From Acanthosepion esculentum (taxonomy: Eukaryota > Mollusca > Cephalopoda > Sepiida > Sepiidae): a stretch of DNA of 64,000 nt. The position numbers were made by a program, and so were the translations under genes. The DNA is taken from the NCBI GenBank assembly GCA_964036315.1, contig OZ038487.1:59951662-60015661 (forward strand), read 5' to 3'. The notes beneath the pieces were generated by a model that was not told the DNA's origin, searched no databases, and saw nothing but the letters and a program-made list of their open reading frames with translations. This document shows positions 31,996-42,079 of this stretch, in pieces. Numbering within the stretch: position 1 is the first letter of the stretch; the number at the start of each line of letters is the position of its first letter.

Positions 31996-32579
31996 ATCGA
32001 TTGAAAGTTATCAATTGTCATTGATTATTTTAAGCGAAAACGAATGTCTTTGACTCGATTCTGTTATTCCTCACTGTCTCCCATGATAGTCATTAATGGA
32101 CGCCTCCTCAAAGAAGTATAGATTCTTTCTACAATTGAATATCCGCTTACTTTCGGAAGATTCTAGTCAGTAACACTATTTTCGAATCCAGCCTGACTTT
32201 CCATTGCTGGATACGCTCATTGTTGGCCCAAGCGACGAATGATTTTAGCAACAAGAATTAGATTAATTAATCATACTATTTTAAAATGTTTCAAGCTTAC
32301 ATCCATTAATAATGGTCACAACTCCTATAAACCACCACTCTTATTACCCAGCTACCTAGAATCCATAATCCATGCCGTTGTAATTGACTGTGTGGCGGAT
32401 CATACGCCAGCACCTACTAAATATAAATCCAATGTTTGGGCTTGCCTATCTATGCCCTGGGAGATTTTTGTCATTGAAATTTGGTCTTCGAGATGATAAA
32501 AGTTTTGCCTGGTTCACATCCATTGATTTATCTGGCTTGATTGAAATTGGTAAGAGATAAACTCCGTGAAGGTATTAAT

Positions 32580-32895
32580 AATCAACTGGCCTAATCAGCC
32601 AGTTATGTGCCATGCATAATACACGCGTAGGCGATCATGTATCATTCAAAACATGACTGACGAAGCAGATTTTCCCCCAGTAGGTTGCCATTTCTTTCTG
32701 CGGTATACCAGTTGCCATGCAAGGCTATAGAATCCGGTCTATCCTGCTATTTGCCCATAGGTGAGGAAGATAATTCATACCATTTGCAAGGGTAATAGCA
32801 CGTAAGTGAATGTAATGGATTCGACTAGAATTCGAACTCGACTCTCCGATTCCTCAATCCGCGTCGCTATCAATTAATCCACCGTGCCTCCTAAT
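32580..32895 (-). repeat. tRNA-derived SINE (family T), near full length
   Basis: Minus strand order: head with atagcgacgcggattgag and B-box-like gagttcgaattc, tgcaaatggtatgaattatc, aaatagcaggatagaccgg, cgcagaaagaaatggcaac, ctgcttcgtcagtcatg, gcatggcacataactgg. It matches 2500-2800 from end to end. Confidence 0.8.
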
Positions 32896-33392
32896 ACTAG
32901 TTCGATTTTTACTTCACCTCCATATTTCTCGATGCACTTTTAATCACTGGCACAGCTGCATTTGGCTTTTAAACAATGTTTCTGCACTTTTTTCCATCAT
33001 GTCAAGATTTCAGGCATTTGTCTGAGTGATTCTTGCAGATCTTAAAAATGTCACTTTATTTTTTAACTTAAGTTACAATATGTGATAAGTTCTTATATAA
33101 TACTGTGTGATCGAAACATCCATTTGTCTCATCTTCCAGCTAATCTATCGTCTCACTTTTACCATGTGTATGCATTTTATATCTGAATTCGAACCAGGGT
33201 TAAGTGCAAGTATATGCGCTGATTCTTTCAAACAAATGAAGCCGTTAAAAAAGAAAGACAGGTTCCATCAAGGATTAAAGAGCAGCAACAGCCTCAGTGA
33301 ATGCATCAACTGTGCAAAAGAGCAGCAGCTTCCTAAGCAACAGCCATATTATATTTATGAGTCCATGATCTACAATCAGGAATATCCCAAGG

Positions 33393-33470
33393 GACAATAG
33401 CCTAGTAGATTAAAGTGTTGGTTCGTGAAACTGTAATTGTGAGTTCTATCCCTTTAGATTAACTGGCTTG
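33393..33470 (+). repeat. tRNA-like head of a repeat A copy
   Basis: atagcctagtagattaaag (A-box-like) and attgtgagttctatccc (B-box-like) about 35 nt apart, immediately upstream of repeat A at 33480. This suggests repeat A is a SINE body. Confidence 0.55.
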
Positions 33471-33479
33471 TCGGCTGAG

Positions 33480-33660
33480 GCTGTAAAATATGCCAACTGC
33501 ACCTCTGCTGAGGAGTAAGACTCCAGCAATTAGTAATCCTAGGTCTGACGATAAACTATATCTCACTGCAAGGACTCTGGCCAGGAAATTGGAGGTTTTG
33601 AGAAGCGTACAACTACCTATTAATTGCTGTTGTTCCCAGATTCACCCTGACGGTAAGTAT
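33480..33660 (+). repeat. Dispersed repeat family A, copy 2
   Basis: Contains ctgacgataaactatat, tggaggttttgagaagcg and gctgttgttcccagattcac, paralleling 1322-1500 and 37875-38070. Confidence 0.7.
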
Positions 33661-33675
33661 GAAAAACGATTACTA

Positions 33676-34068
33676 GTAAAATTACCTGCAATACATTTTT
33701 ATAGTAAAATTATTAACAATACATTTTATAGTAAAATTACTAACAATATATTTTTATCTTAAAATTACTAACAATACATTTTTAAAATAAAATTATCAGT
33801 AACATATTTTATAGCAAAATTATCACCAATACTATTTTATAGTAAAATTATTGAAAATACATCTTATAGTAAAATTATCAACAATACATATTTATAGTAA
33901 AATTACCAGTAGCACATTTTTATAGTAAAATTATCAGCAATACATTTTTATAGTAAAATTACCAATAATGCATGTTTATCGCAAAATGACAAGAAATACA
34001 GTTTTAAAACAAAATAATCAGCAATATATTTTAGAGAAAAATTGCCAACAATACTTTCTTATTGATAT
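33676..34068 (+). repeat. 27-28 bp satellite, about 14 units
   Basis: Units begin aaaattanc, continue aacaatacattttta and end tagt. Divergence between units is substantial. Four more units of the same sequence occur at 38765-38870, next to repeat B. Confidence 0.85.
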
Positions 34069-34280
34069 ATATATATATTTTTTATGACCAATAATAAATA
34101 GTTTATAGCAAAATGACAATCAATAAATTTTATATTCAAACTGAAGATATGACATACATTGTCAAAAAATTAAAAAAAAACAATTTTCTTTATTAATATA
34201 ATTTCTTTTAATTGTGTAAAGTTATTTATTAGAAAACTGATAATAAAGGATAAAAAAATTACTTAGAATGACACCAAATG

Positions 34281-34345
34281 AATTTATATAGAGCTATGAT
34301 CGCCCACGTCGTAAAAGCTGATCACACATAAAATCAGAAGTACGC
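34281..34345 (+). repeat. RTE-type LINE 3' end scrap
   Basis: tatatagagctatgatcgcc and gtcgtaaaagctgatcacac correspond to an LYRAMIAHV block at the extreme LINE C terminus, as at 13820 and 19355. Confidence 0.45.
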
Positions 34346-35560
34346 CTTCTATTTATTTATGTTTGCTAGGCTTGTATAGCACAACATAGGCAAAGTGTGT
34401 TAAAAAACAACCCCGAGTTAACAGAAAACAAGATCTAAAAAACGAAGCAGGAAAGTGTGAGAGAGATGATAACGTTAACGACTGATGTATCTGGTAGTGA
34501 AATATTGGCTAAAGGAAATTGGTTCCAGTCATGTGGTTCGTTTTCAATAATTATTAATTTAGCGTTTCGAAACAAAACGCACTTGTTGATAGGGAACAGT
34601 TGATAATTGTGTTTGCGTGTGTGAGTGTGCGTGTGTGCGTGTGTATTAACTCGATATTATTCGGAAAATATTTCAACACAATCATACAGTGGAAAGATTT
34701 ATTTAGTTCTCTTTCAATTCGGGGATAACGTTAATATGGTGGGACGGAGAAACTGTTATTGCTTCAGTGTAAGTCTCACAAAAAATGGGCTTCAAACTGA
34801 TATTATCTACTGAAAATATCATTTATACTCACTTTATAGTAAATACATAATATAATATACTTTCTTTATAGTAAATAAATAATATAATATACTAAAACTA
34901 GTGCCGCAAAATACGGCACTTGTTAGAAAGTTTTAATATTCAAATGCAATGAAACAAGTTTTGAAACATTGTACTGAAATTCAATAAATCGGAGATAAAT
35001 AATTCACAATTAAAATAGGCGCCAATGAACTATTTAATTAGTCCATTCCATTTATTATATTTAGAGGTCAAATGGTGACTCTGATTCATTGATTACTCCT
35101 GGTATGTGAGTGTCTCATATGAAAGGCTTGGACAAATATGACTGCAATCAAAGGAACATAGGAATAAAGGAAATCCATTAATTAAAATGTTTATTTTGAT
35201 CTGGAAATAATTTTGCCTGAATGCAGATATATATTTTATTTGCAGAGATTATGAAAACGTTTAATAGAAGTAAACATTCATAGATTTACTAACTTAAATT
35301 GATTTACTTCATTTCCCATTACAGATGGGACAGGAAATATATAAATAGATACGCAAGAAATATATAAATACATGTTAATTATATGGTTTGATAATTGGAA
35401 TAGCCAGTATGTTGAATTAATCCCATAGCTTTCCAATTTCGTGAAACCATCCCGCACAAACATACATATATACATACATACATACTTGCATACATATATA
35501 AATGTGTTCTCGTGGATATGTGTACTGTGTACAGTTGGTATATTTATGTGAGAAGTGAAT
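34346..35560. other. No feature recognised, AT-rich
   Basis: Contains a 30-bp near-duplication of atttatagtaaataaataat-type sequence at 34825-34890 and (GT)n-like sequence at 34612-34645. No coding motif seen. Confidence 0.5.
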
Positions 35561-35562
35561 AC

Positions 35563-35600
35563 ACTACTGAAAAAGAACCATTATAGATAGAAACGTTTTG
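35563..35600 (+). ncRNA. Strongly decayed hammerhead-like motif
   Basis: CTGAAAA (35567-35573, one change from CUGANGA), a stem II region without proper pairing, GAAA (35590-35593), palindrome ACGT (35593-35596). No stem I. Listed because the spacing is that of the better copies. Confidence 0.25.
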
Positions 35601-35720
35601 GGCATAGATCAATATGTTGATAGACAATTTGATTTGATGAGAGGTAAAGGCATGAACTGCTAGTCTACATGTAGAGTTTGTTTTCATTCTATTATGTCAA
35701 TGTTTATATCTATTTGTCAT

Positions 35721-35721
<1 letters not shown>

Positions 35722-35763
<42 letters not shown>

Positions 35764-35870
35764 CTTTCTTTCTTTCTTTCTTTCTGTCTGCATGTATGTA
35801 TGTATTTACGAAGTTAAGATACTCACTCACACACACACATACACACACACATACATATATATATATATAT
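35722..35870. repeat. (CTAT)n(CTTT)n ... (CA)n(TA)n microsatellites
   Basis: (CTAT)n of about 10 units, (CTTT)n, TGTA units, then interrupted (CA)n and (TA)n ending at the 3' end of the following minus-strand LINE. Confidence 0.95.
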
Positions 35871-35879
35871 TTTAATCAT

Positions 35880-36830
35880 ATCACCCCAAGCAAGGTCGGA
35901 GGCCACTATCACGCAAGGGGTTAAAGAAGGGTTGGAGGAAGAGCAGATAGGAGTGGCAAGGAAGGCGATGTGGAGAAAGAGAAATACAGTGGGTCGATCA
36001 AGGCAAGGGGGCCACAAAAGATCCGGAGCGAGAGCAGATAGGAATGAAAAATGAAAGAATGTGGAGAAGGGAAGTGTATAGATCAAGGCAACTGGAGATG
36101 TCGATTGACGCTACACTTAAACCGTTGGAGATTGTATTTGTCAGGGAAACAGTAATAGAGAAGGGAGTTCCATAGGCGAGATGTACGAGACATGAGACTA
36201 TTGGAGTAGAAGAGACGTCTACATCTAACAGTTTCCACGGTGTAGGGGTGGGAGAATGATGCCAGCCTGGTGGGGCGTTTAAATTCACGAGGCCTGGGGA
36301 CAAGCGAACGCAACTCCTCAGAGCAATTACCGTGGAAGTACTTGTAAAAAAGGCAGAGCGAGGCAACATCGCGTTTGTGAGAGAGCGACTGCAGACGAGA
36401 TGACAGATCAGGGCCAATCACGTTGCCAATCCGTCTCTGGATCTTATCAAGAACCCCGAGGCAAACAGCAGGGGATCCAGACCATATATGGCAGCAATAC
36501 TCCATGCAAGGGCGAATGGTCGATTTATAGACTTAAAGGATCGATTCCGGGGAGAAAAATTTCCTGGCTCGGCACAGAGAACCAACTTTTTTTGCGGTGG
36601 CTGATGCAACTGACTCGATGTATTTGTTCCATCTCAGATCAGCAGACAGCGTGAGACCGAGCAGCCGCAGGGAGGAGCTCTCGAGAAGTTGGTCATCAGA
36701 CATTCTAATGGGATGCAGGGATGGATCCTTGTGGTGGTTGATAGAGAGCAGTTTTGTTTTAGAGGCGTTAAAGTTAACCATCCATTTCTCACCCCAGATC
36801 ACAACCGATTGGAGGTCCTTTTAAATTTGA
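35880..36830 (-). pseudogene. CR1/Jockey LINE ORF2, C-terminal 300 residues, best copy
   Basis: Minus strand, from 36802: MVNFNASKTKLLSINHHKDP, LLGLTLSADLRWNKYIESVA, CRARKFFSPESIL (frameshift), then from 36505 MEYCCHIWSGSPAVCLGVLD, KIQRRIGNVIGPDLSSRLQS, RPREFKRPTRLASFSHPYTV, SRTSRLWNSLLYYCFPDKYN, and stop at about 36083. FNASKTK marks the end of the RT domain (motif D/E region) and the rest is the thumb and C-terminal extension. The 3'UTR runs to 35880 and ends ttgcttggggtgatatgatt plus A-rich and (TA)n sequence. One frameshift near 36535 separates the halves; the RT catalytic part is missing. Confidence 0.85.
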
Positions 36831-36834
36831 GCTG

Positions 36835-37870
36835 CCAGGCTAGCTTTGTCCGCCTACTTTACTAATTCAGTCTTTGGCAAAAAAGTGATATTTGACTAAA
36901 AGAACGACTAAATAAAGAGAGTTCTCAATACAATTCTTATAAAACGAAAATGTAGGTAAATTTAATACGTAAAATATTTCAAACACCCTCCTTCATGCTA
37001 TCCCGTTTTTTTCCCGAAATGGTTTCGTCTGGCAGCAAGGCTCAGTGCCTGATGAAACCAGACTATGGCAAATTGGGAAAAAGCATATTATCCAACTTGA
37101 AATTTGTAAAATAAACAAAATGCCAATCACTTTTTATTAAGTCAGGGATCGATTACTCACTGTGTTTATATTGTGAACAGGAACCCACTTCGAAAATGGT
37201 TGTCCAAATCAATATTTTCGAACCTGATAAATGTCGGTGCTTGAGGAATGTCCAATGTTTGGTAATCTACAAGAATTACTCCCCCGTTTTTCCCCGATTT
37301 CTTTTACAAGCGGACCAATCAATTTAAGTAGTGCTGCAACAGTAATGAGTTATCATTGATTTTTGGATAACCTAAGACGATTATGTCTATTACAACTATT
37401 GGATATAAAGAAGCAGTAATATAAGATGAAATAAATACACGTGAACATTAATAATGGCAATAATTCATTTAACAAAATCAATTTGACTTACATGTTTCTA
37501 ATAGACCATTCGCTTAGAATAGCAAAAGTTATATTTCTGTCCAATACGTCAATACACCCGAAGATGGAAGCACACAGAGGTACACTTTTCCGGGATTATA
37601 GCAATCGCATTCGAATATACTAATGGGTAAACAACCTGAAAACAAAGAAAAATATTAGCTTGTAATGGTCCCTTGGAGTATTTAACTGCCATGTCATTAT
37701 CTGATACAAGCCACATGGCAAAATCCGATCCCAGACAAGGAGATTATGTCAGATCCAATAGATTCATTTGCGCGGTCTAAAAATATTGTCAGATAAAATA
37801 ATAAAAGAAAACCAAATAAAATGGGAAGAGAATGAAAGCGTTTAATTAAAAAAATCGTCTTGTCGTTATC
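36835..37870. other. No feature recognised
   Basis: One short inverted pair, ggtttcgtc.../...gatgaaacc (37021-37066), stands out. Otherwise AT-rich unique sequence with a 60-codon frame (37441-37623) lacking motifs. Confidence 0.5.
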
Positions 37871-37874
37871 ATTC

Positions 37875-38070
37875 TGGCCATATCTTATTCCTGGGTATGA
37901 CAACAAACTACATCCGATATGAATGTCTCTGATCGGGAGATTGGAAGTTTTGAGGAGCATGGAACCACCTCTCAATTGCTGCTGTTCCCAGGGCGACCAG
38001 GTCTATCATAACCCAGGATGGTGGCACAGTTAGGGTCCCAGCATGAGAAAATAGTGAATCCTCAAAGAAA
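37875..38070 (+). repeat. Dispersed repeat family A, copy 3
   Basis: Contains cctgggtatgacaacaaact, attggaagttttgaggagc, ctgctgttcccagggcga and cacagttagggtcccagc, aligned with the copies at 1322 and 33480. Confidence 0.7.
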
Positions 38071-38171
38071 AACAAAATAATATGAAAGTATAAAAATACA
38101 TTTTTAAATAAAAACCATTCAAGTAATACACACACGTATACATACACACACACTAACACACTCACACACAA

Positions 38172-38308
<137 letters not shown>

Positions 38309-38328
38309 TTTGTCAGAAACTTTTCTTT

Positions 38329-38679
38329 TAAACATGTTGTGTTGAATGTTAAAGACAACATAGTCCTGCATATTTTATGTTGGATTTTCTCATATTTTCT
38401 AATGCCTCTTTTGAAATTAAAAGGATTTTAACGTTTATTTAGTTTGTAAAAAATGTAGCAACATGATTCCGCTACAAGACAATTGGCAAATGTTTTTAAA
38501 AAATTTTGACTAAAAATTTTGACCCTGAAGATGAACAATGATGTTCGAAAGTACTAGGTTATCGTACGGACAATATTTATTTCGATATCATTTTCAAATA
38601 AAAAGTCTCATTAGAAAATATGAGAAAATTCAAAAGAAAATATGCAGGATGATGTTGTCTTTAACATTCAACACAACAT

Positions 38680-38684
<5 letters not shown>
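38329..38684. mobile_element. Inverted-repeat unit enclosing a hammerhead motif
   Basis: Arm 38329-38404 (taaacatgttgtgttgaatg ... ttttctaatg) is repeated in inverted orientation at 38609-38684 with only a few mismatches over 76 bp. The 204 bp between contain a clear hammerhead-like motif (38520-38561). Microsatellite arrays abut both outer ends. Terminal repeats in inverted orientation are known for PLEs, and hammerheads lie in their terminal repeats, so a non-autonomous PLE-derived unit is the likeliest reading. No coding sequence. Confidence 0.65.
38520..38561 (+). ncRNA. Hammerhead-ribozyme-like motif, all core positions present
   Basis: Stem I UGACC (38520-38524) pairs with GGUUA (38557-38561), 5 bp with one G-U. 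Core CUGAAGA (38525-38531), one extra U (38532), stem II GAAC/GUUC 4 bp (38533-38536, 38543-38546) with a 6-nt loop, GAAA (38547-38550), palindrome AGUACU (38550-38555) as dimeric stem III, and A (38556) at the cleavage site. The predicted cut is between 38556 and 38557. The extra nucleotide before stem II is the only departure from consensus, and occurs in some known natural hammerheads. Confidence 0.65.

Positions 38685-38758
<74 letters not shown>
38685..38758. repeat. (TA)n microsatellite
   Basis: Pure (TA)n run of about 35 units on the right flank of the inverted-repeat unit. Confidence 0.98.
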
Positions 38759-38763
<5 letters not shown>

Positions 38764-38764
38764 T

Positions 38765-38995
38765 AGTTGACAATAATACATATTTATCGTAAAATTTCCA
38801 ACAATACAATTTTAAAGCAAAATAATCTGCAATACATTTTATCGTAAAATTGTCAACAATACATTTCGTCTGTAGTTGAAGGCATACAATTACGTTCAAA
38901 ATATATGTAGTTGAAGCCATAAAATTGTGTTGAAAACATTTAGATTTCTGCATTAAAAACTCATAGGGATGTTGATATGCCGCTAAAAAATCGAC
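38765..38995 (+). repeat. Satellite units plus dispersed repeat B, copy 2
   Basis: 38765-38870 holds four units of the 27-28 bp satellite of 33676-34068. 38870-38995 is repeat B (ctgtagttgaaggc, acgttcaaaa, tctgcattaaa, ggatgttgatatgccgct) as at 1733-1836. Confidence 0.75.
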
Positions 38996-39119
38996 CAACG
39001 AACCTGACTATATCTATCAATCTATCTATTTTACATATTTATATGATATAACGATTGAAATAAATGAGCATTAATTATCAAAGATGTTTCAACTACAAGT
39101 TTAAATATACACACTGTTT

Positions 39120-39660
39120 TTCCCGTATGATACGACGTATTCTTGCCTGAAAATTCCTCTGCTTCTTATTACTGAAGGAAGAAGTTGTAAAGGGGAGTTT
39201 GCGAAAACTTGTAGCGATATCAGTTATCAGGTGGCATCCTGTTACGGACACAACTGCAGGATGTTACAGAAAACGTTGTGATAATTATCGTTTTGACAAA
39301 TAAGGTCAGCTGAGGGAAGTGGAGTGGAGCGTACCTCCCAAGAACCAGATCAAGCCAGCCTAACAAAGAGAACCAGCTGTATGGAGCGAACTCAGAACCA
39401 GATCCGCAGACCGCGGGTTCTTGATTAATTACGTTTTAGACGAAATCTTACAGCTGAGAAAATGGTTTGTTCGCTATAAGAAAGTGGTCCCTAGCAGCCT
39501 AAACCAGAGAGGACGACTCGCCCACTACATGAAAAGAGGGTACACGCCGGTTAGGCCATTTACTCCCTCACCTGAGATAAACGACGATGATAATCACAGC
39601 ATTACTCTTTGTTTGATATATACCTGTTTCCTCTATCCCAAGTTTTGAAATAGACTTAAT
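39120..39660. other. Unique, GC-richer segment with a 75-codon ORF
   Basis: The frame 39421-39648 encodes LQLRKWFVRYKKVVPSSLNQ and a proline-rich RGYTPVRPFTPSP stretch; no known domain is recognised. The segment has no match in the window. A gatgtt/ggatgttacagaaaacg block at 39230-39275 may be a decayed repeat. Possible exon or chance ORF. Confidence 0.2.
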
Positions 39661-39924
39661 ACCTAAGCCTAACTTTACCCTAGATCTGCTTAATATCTAA
39701 CTGTCGTTTAAAGCTATATATTATATTTAATAATAGGTCGAAAACATAATTAATGTTGCGACAGAAAGAAAAATGACACCTTAGATTCGCTGACTTGGAC
39801 TTGCGAATAAATATAAAATTACTAAGCTATTAAATCCTCCAATATATTTCCCCAATATACTAATATATTATAGCTAATTGTCATCTGCGTCTTATCACTT
39901 GTAAACTCTTAGCACATGGGAAAT

Positions 39925-39929
<5 letters not shown>

Positions 39930-39971
<42 letters not shown>
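39930..39971. repeat. (TA)n microsatellite
   Basis: Pure (TA)n run. Confidence 0.97.
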
Positions 39972-39972
<1 letters not shown>

Positions 39973-40229
39973 TAACTATACTCGTGTCAAAAAACCTTCG
40001 AAATCTTGATTTAACAATAGCCAAATCAAAGGGAAAAAATGGTTTTAAAAAAGAAAGAGCCAGGAACATGAAAGTCTGTCGAAAATAATCGCCAAGATAC
40101 AGGTTCAAGGCCCAAAGAAAAAACCCCGATACGAGTAAACAACTAACTAAAGAGCTCATTACAAACGTAGAGCAAACCGACGATCTGCCTAAGTGAAAGC
40201 TTGGTAGGTTTGTCTGTCTCATTAGGTTT

Positions 40230-40231
<2 letters not shown>

Positions 40232-40287
<56 letters not shown>

Positions 40288-40312
40288 ATGTATATATATA
40301 TATATAAATGTA
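40232..40312. repeat. (TA)n microsatellite with short TA satellites
   Basis: Pure (TA)n to about 40282, then two tatataaatgtata units. Confidence 0.97.
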
Positions 40313-40884
40313 TAATTTTAAAAAATTCTTACAAAACAAATAAATAGACAAATATGTGAAAATTGTTACAAAATGAAGAGTAGATTTTATCTAATTTAAT
40401 AAACCTCTATATGGGCACCATTAATTGCACGAAGCACATCAAGACGGTACTCTATATCTTATTATGTTCGCTATAGCGTAGCCTCAGCAATGGTGGCAAT
40501 GACATCAGTGTTCTTTTAATTTAGATAAGTGATGTTCTATATCATTGTTCAATACACGATATCATTAACATTATCCCATAGAAAGAAATCCTGTGGAGTG
40601 ATATCGGATGAACTAGGTTGCCAGGAAATTGGGTCATCCCTTCCAATCCATCGGTCTGGAAATGTTAGGGCTTCATTTAACAGTACTGTTTTCATCGACA
40701 CTATACCTGAAATAAACAGATGCTATGTGATTAAAAACTTTGATAACTACTGAGTACATAGAAGAAATGGTTATTTTCTGTATGGTCCGTTATTTGAATT
40801 TTACACATCATTAAAACATTGATCCAACAGACAGCTACTAATTACAACAGTGATTATTTTATTGTTACTCGCATTTTCATAATA

Positions 40885-41790
40885 TACAAGGGTCGTTCAA
40901 AAAGCTCTCAGTCTCGCCGAGAACGAGTTGGAGAAAAAAGACATTTTTTCGCTATTTTTCAATATAAACCCACTTAAGATGAATGCACTTGGTCCAAAGA
41001 TGATTACCGATTTCAATGCCATCAAGGAAGCAGGTGGCGTCCTGATCTTCCAAAACTCCTCCAAAGCACGTACGATCTTATCATTGTTTCCAAAATGGCG
41101 ACCATGCAGAGGTATTTGAGTTTAGGATACAGTAAGAAGTTAGATGCAGCTAAGTCCGGTGAGTAAATGTGCTGGTGTAGCAAGTGTGCTGGTGTAGCAA
41201 TTCAAAGTTAGAATTGGTTCCTTCAGCTACTGCCACCTGAACAGTGTGAACGTGTGAGTTTTCCTGGAGCAGGATCACAAACTTTTTAGACTCGACTGTT
41301 TTCTTCAGTTGTTTCTAAAATGGCGACCACATACGTGGTATTTGCGTTTAGGATACAGTACGAAGTCAGATGGAGATAAGTCTAGTGAGTAAATGTGCTG
41401 ATGTAGCAATTCAAAATTAGAATTGGTTCCTTCAGCTACTGCCACCTGAACAGTGTCAACGGGTGCGTTTTCTTGGAGTAGGATCACATCTGTTTAGACT
41501 TGATTGTTTCCTTCAGTTGTCTTAACTCTGATGCATAGTACTGTTCATTAATACATATTCCTCTTTTCAAAATAGTCAATCATGATTACGCATTCAGAAT
41601 CCCCAAAAACAGAAACCACTATCTTGCCAGAAGTTCTACGTGGTTGAAGAAACGCGGGTTTCATCTTGAGTTACTAATCTGCAGTGAAAATTCTCAGAAT
41701 CAGTCTGCAAGAGAATGAGAAGCGTCCTGTAAATGTCAACACTTTTCAGCTTCTGTTCTGGTGTCAGCATCTTGGGACCCATCTTGAATG
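40885..41790 (-). pseudogene. mariner (DD34D-type) transposon, 5'-truncated, with internal duplication
   Basis: Minus strand, from 41790: KMGPKMLTPEQKLKSVDIYR, LVTQDETRVSS (first catalytic Asp), a broken middle, then ILLQENAPVDTVQVAVAEGT where the second catalytic Asp of the LLQDNAP-type block is changed to Glu, SLDLSPSDFVLYPKRKYH with the third Asp, and an end CIHLKWVYIEK. The right terminal repeat reads gggtcgttcaaaaagctc at 40891-40908. A 225-bp segment (41092-41310 and 41317-41520) is tandemly duplicated so the ILLQEN...NSNFELLHQH block occurs twice. The N-terminal DNA-binding part is missing. Confidence 0.85.
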
Positions 41791-41825
41791 CAACTTACTC
41801 AAATTAGTTAAATTAGTATGTACTA

Positions 41826-41940
41826 TACAATATTTACATTATTCAGATTATTGACCTCATCTTTGCTGTCATATTTATCACAACGTTTCGTTCTCCACTG
41901 CCATAACCAGTTATTGAACTCACAACTCTTTGGGTCCTTG
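41826..41940 (-). repeat. SINE H, short subfamily copy lacking half of the ribozyme
   Basis: Minus strand: cccaaagagttgtgagttc (B-box region), ataactggttatggcagtgg, then directly cgaaacgttgtgataaat and aagatgaggtcaataatc. Compared with the 42495 copy, about 130 nt including CTGAAGA and the first half of stem II are missing, while GAAACGTT and the stem I 3' arm remain. Confidence 0.65.
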
Positions 41941-42075
41941 GTCGACTCAGGAGATTTTTGTGGCCTAGAATATGTGCTGTTTCCTTAAGTTTACGAATTT
42001 TCCAATGATAGTCTTTGTCTATGATTTCAACCTAATCCCACAGAGGGCGTTGATCTCTCTTTTCTCTCCATATGT
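41941..42075 (+). repeat. Repeat X, copy 1
   Basis: gactcaggagatttttgtgg, atatgtgctg, ccttaagttt, tatttcaac(c), and ctccatatgtggtcag match 60805-60945 in the same orientation. The class is unknown; it always lies between SINE H units here. Confidence 0.65.
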
Positions 42076-42079
42076 GGTC

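Noticed and set aside
33676..34068. CRISPR-like array of regularly spaced repeats
   Set aside because: The units are contiguous, about 28 bp each, without unique spacers, and the sequence is eukaryotic. It is a satellite.
37021..37066. Inverted repeat ggtttcgtc / gatgaaacc with CTGATGA
   Set aside because: CTGATGA is followed directly by AACC and no GAAA lies at hammerhead distance; short inverted repeat only.
39168..39215. Hammerhead-like CTGAAGGAAGAAG ... GCGAAAAC
   Set aside because: The core is altered, there is no pairing stem II and no palindrome after GAAA.
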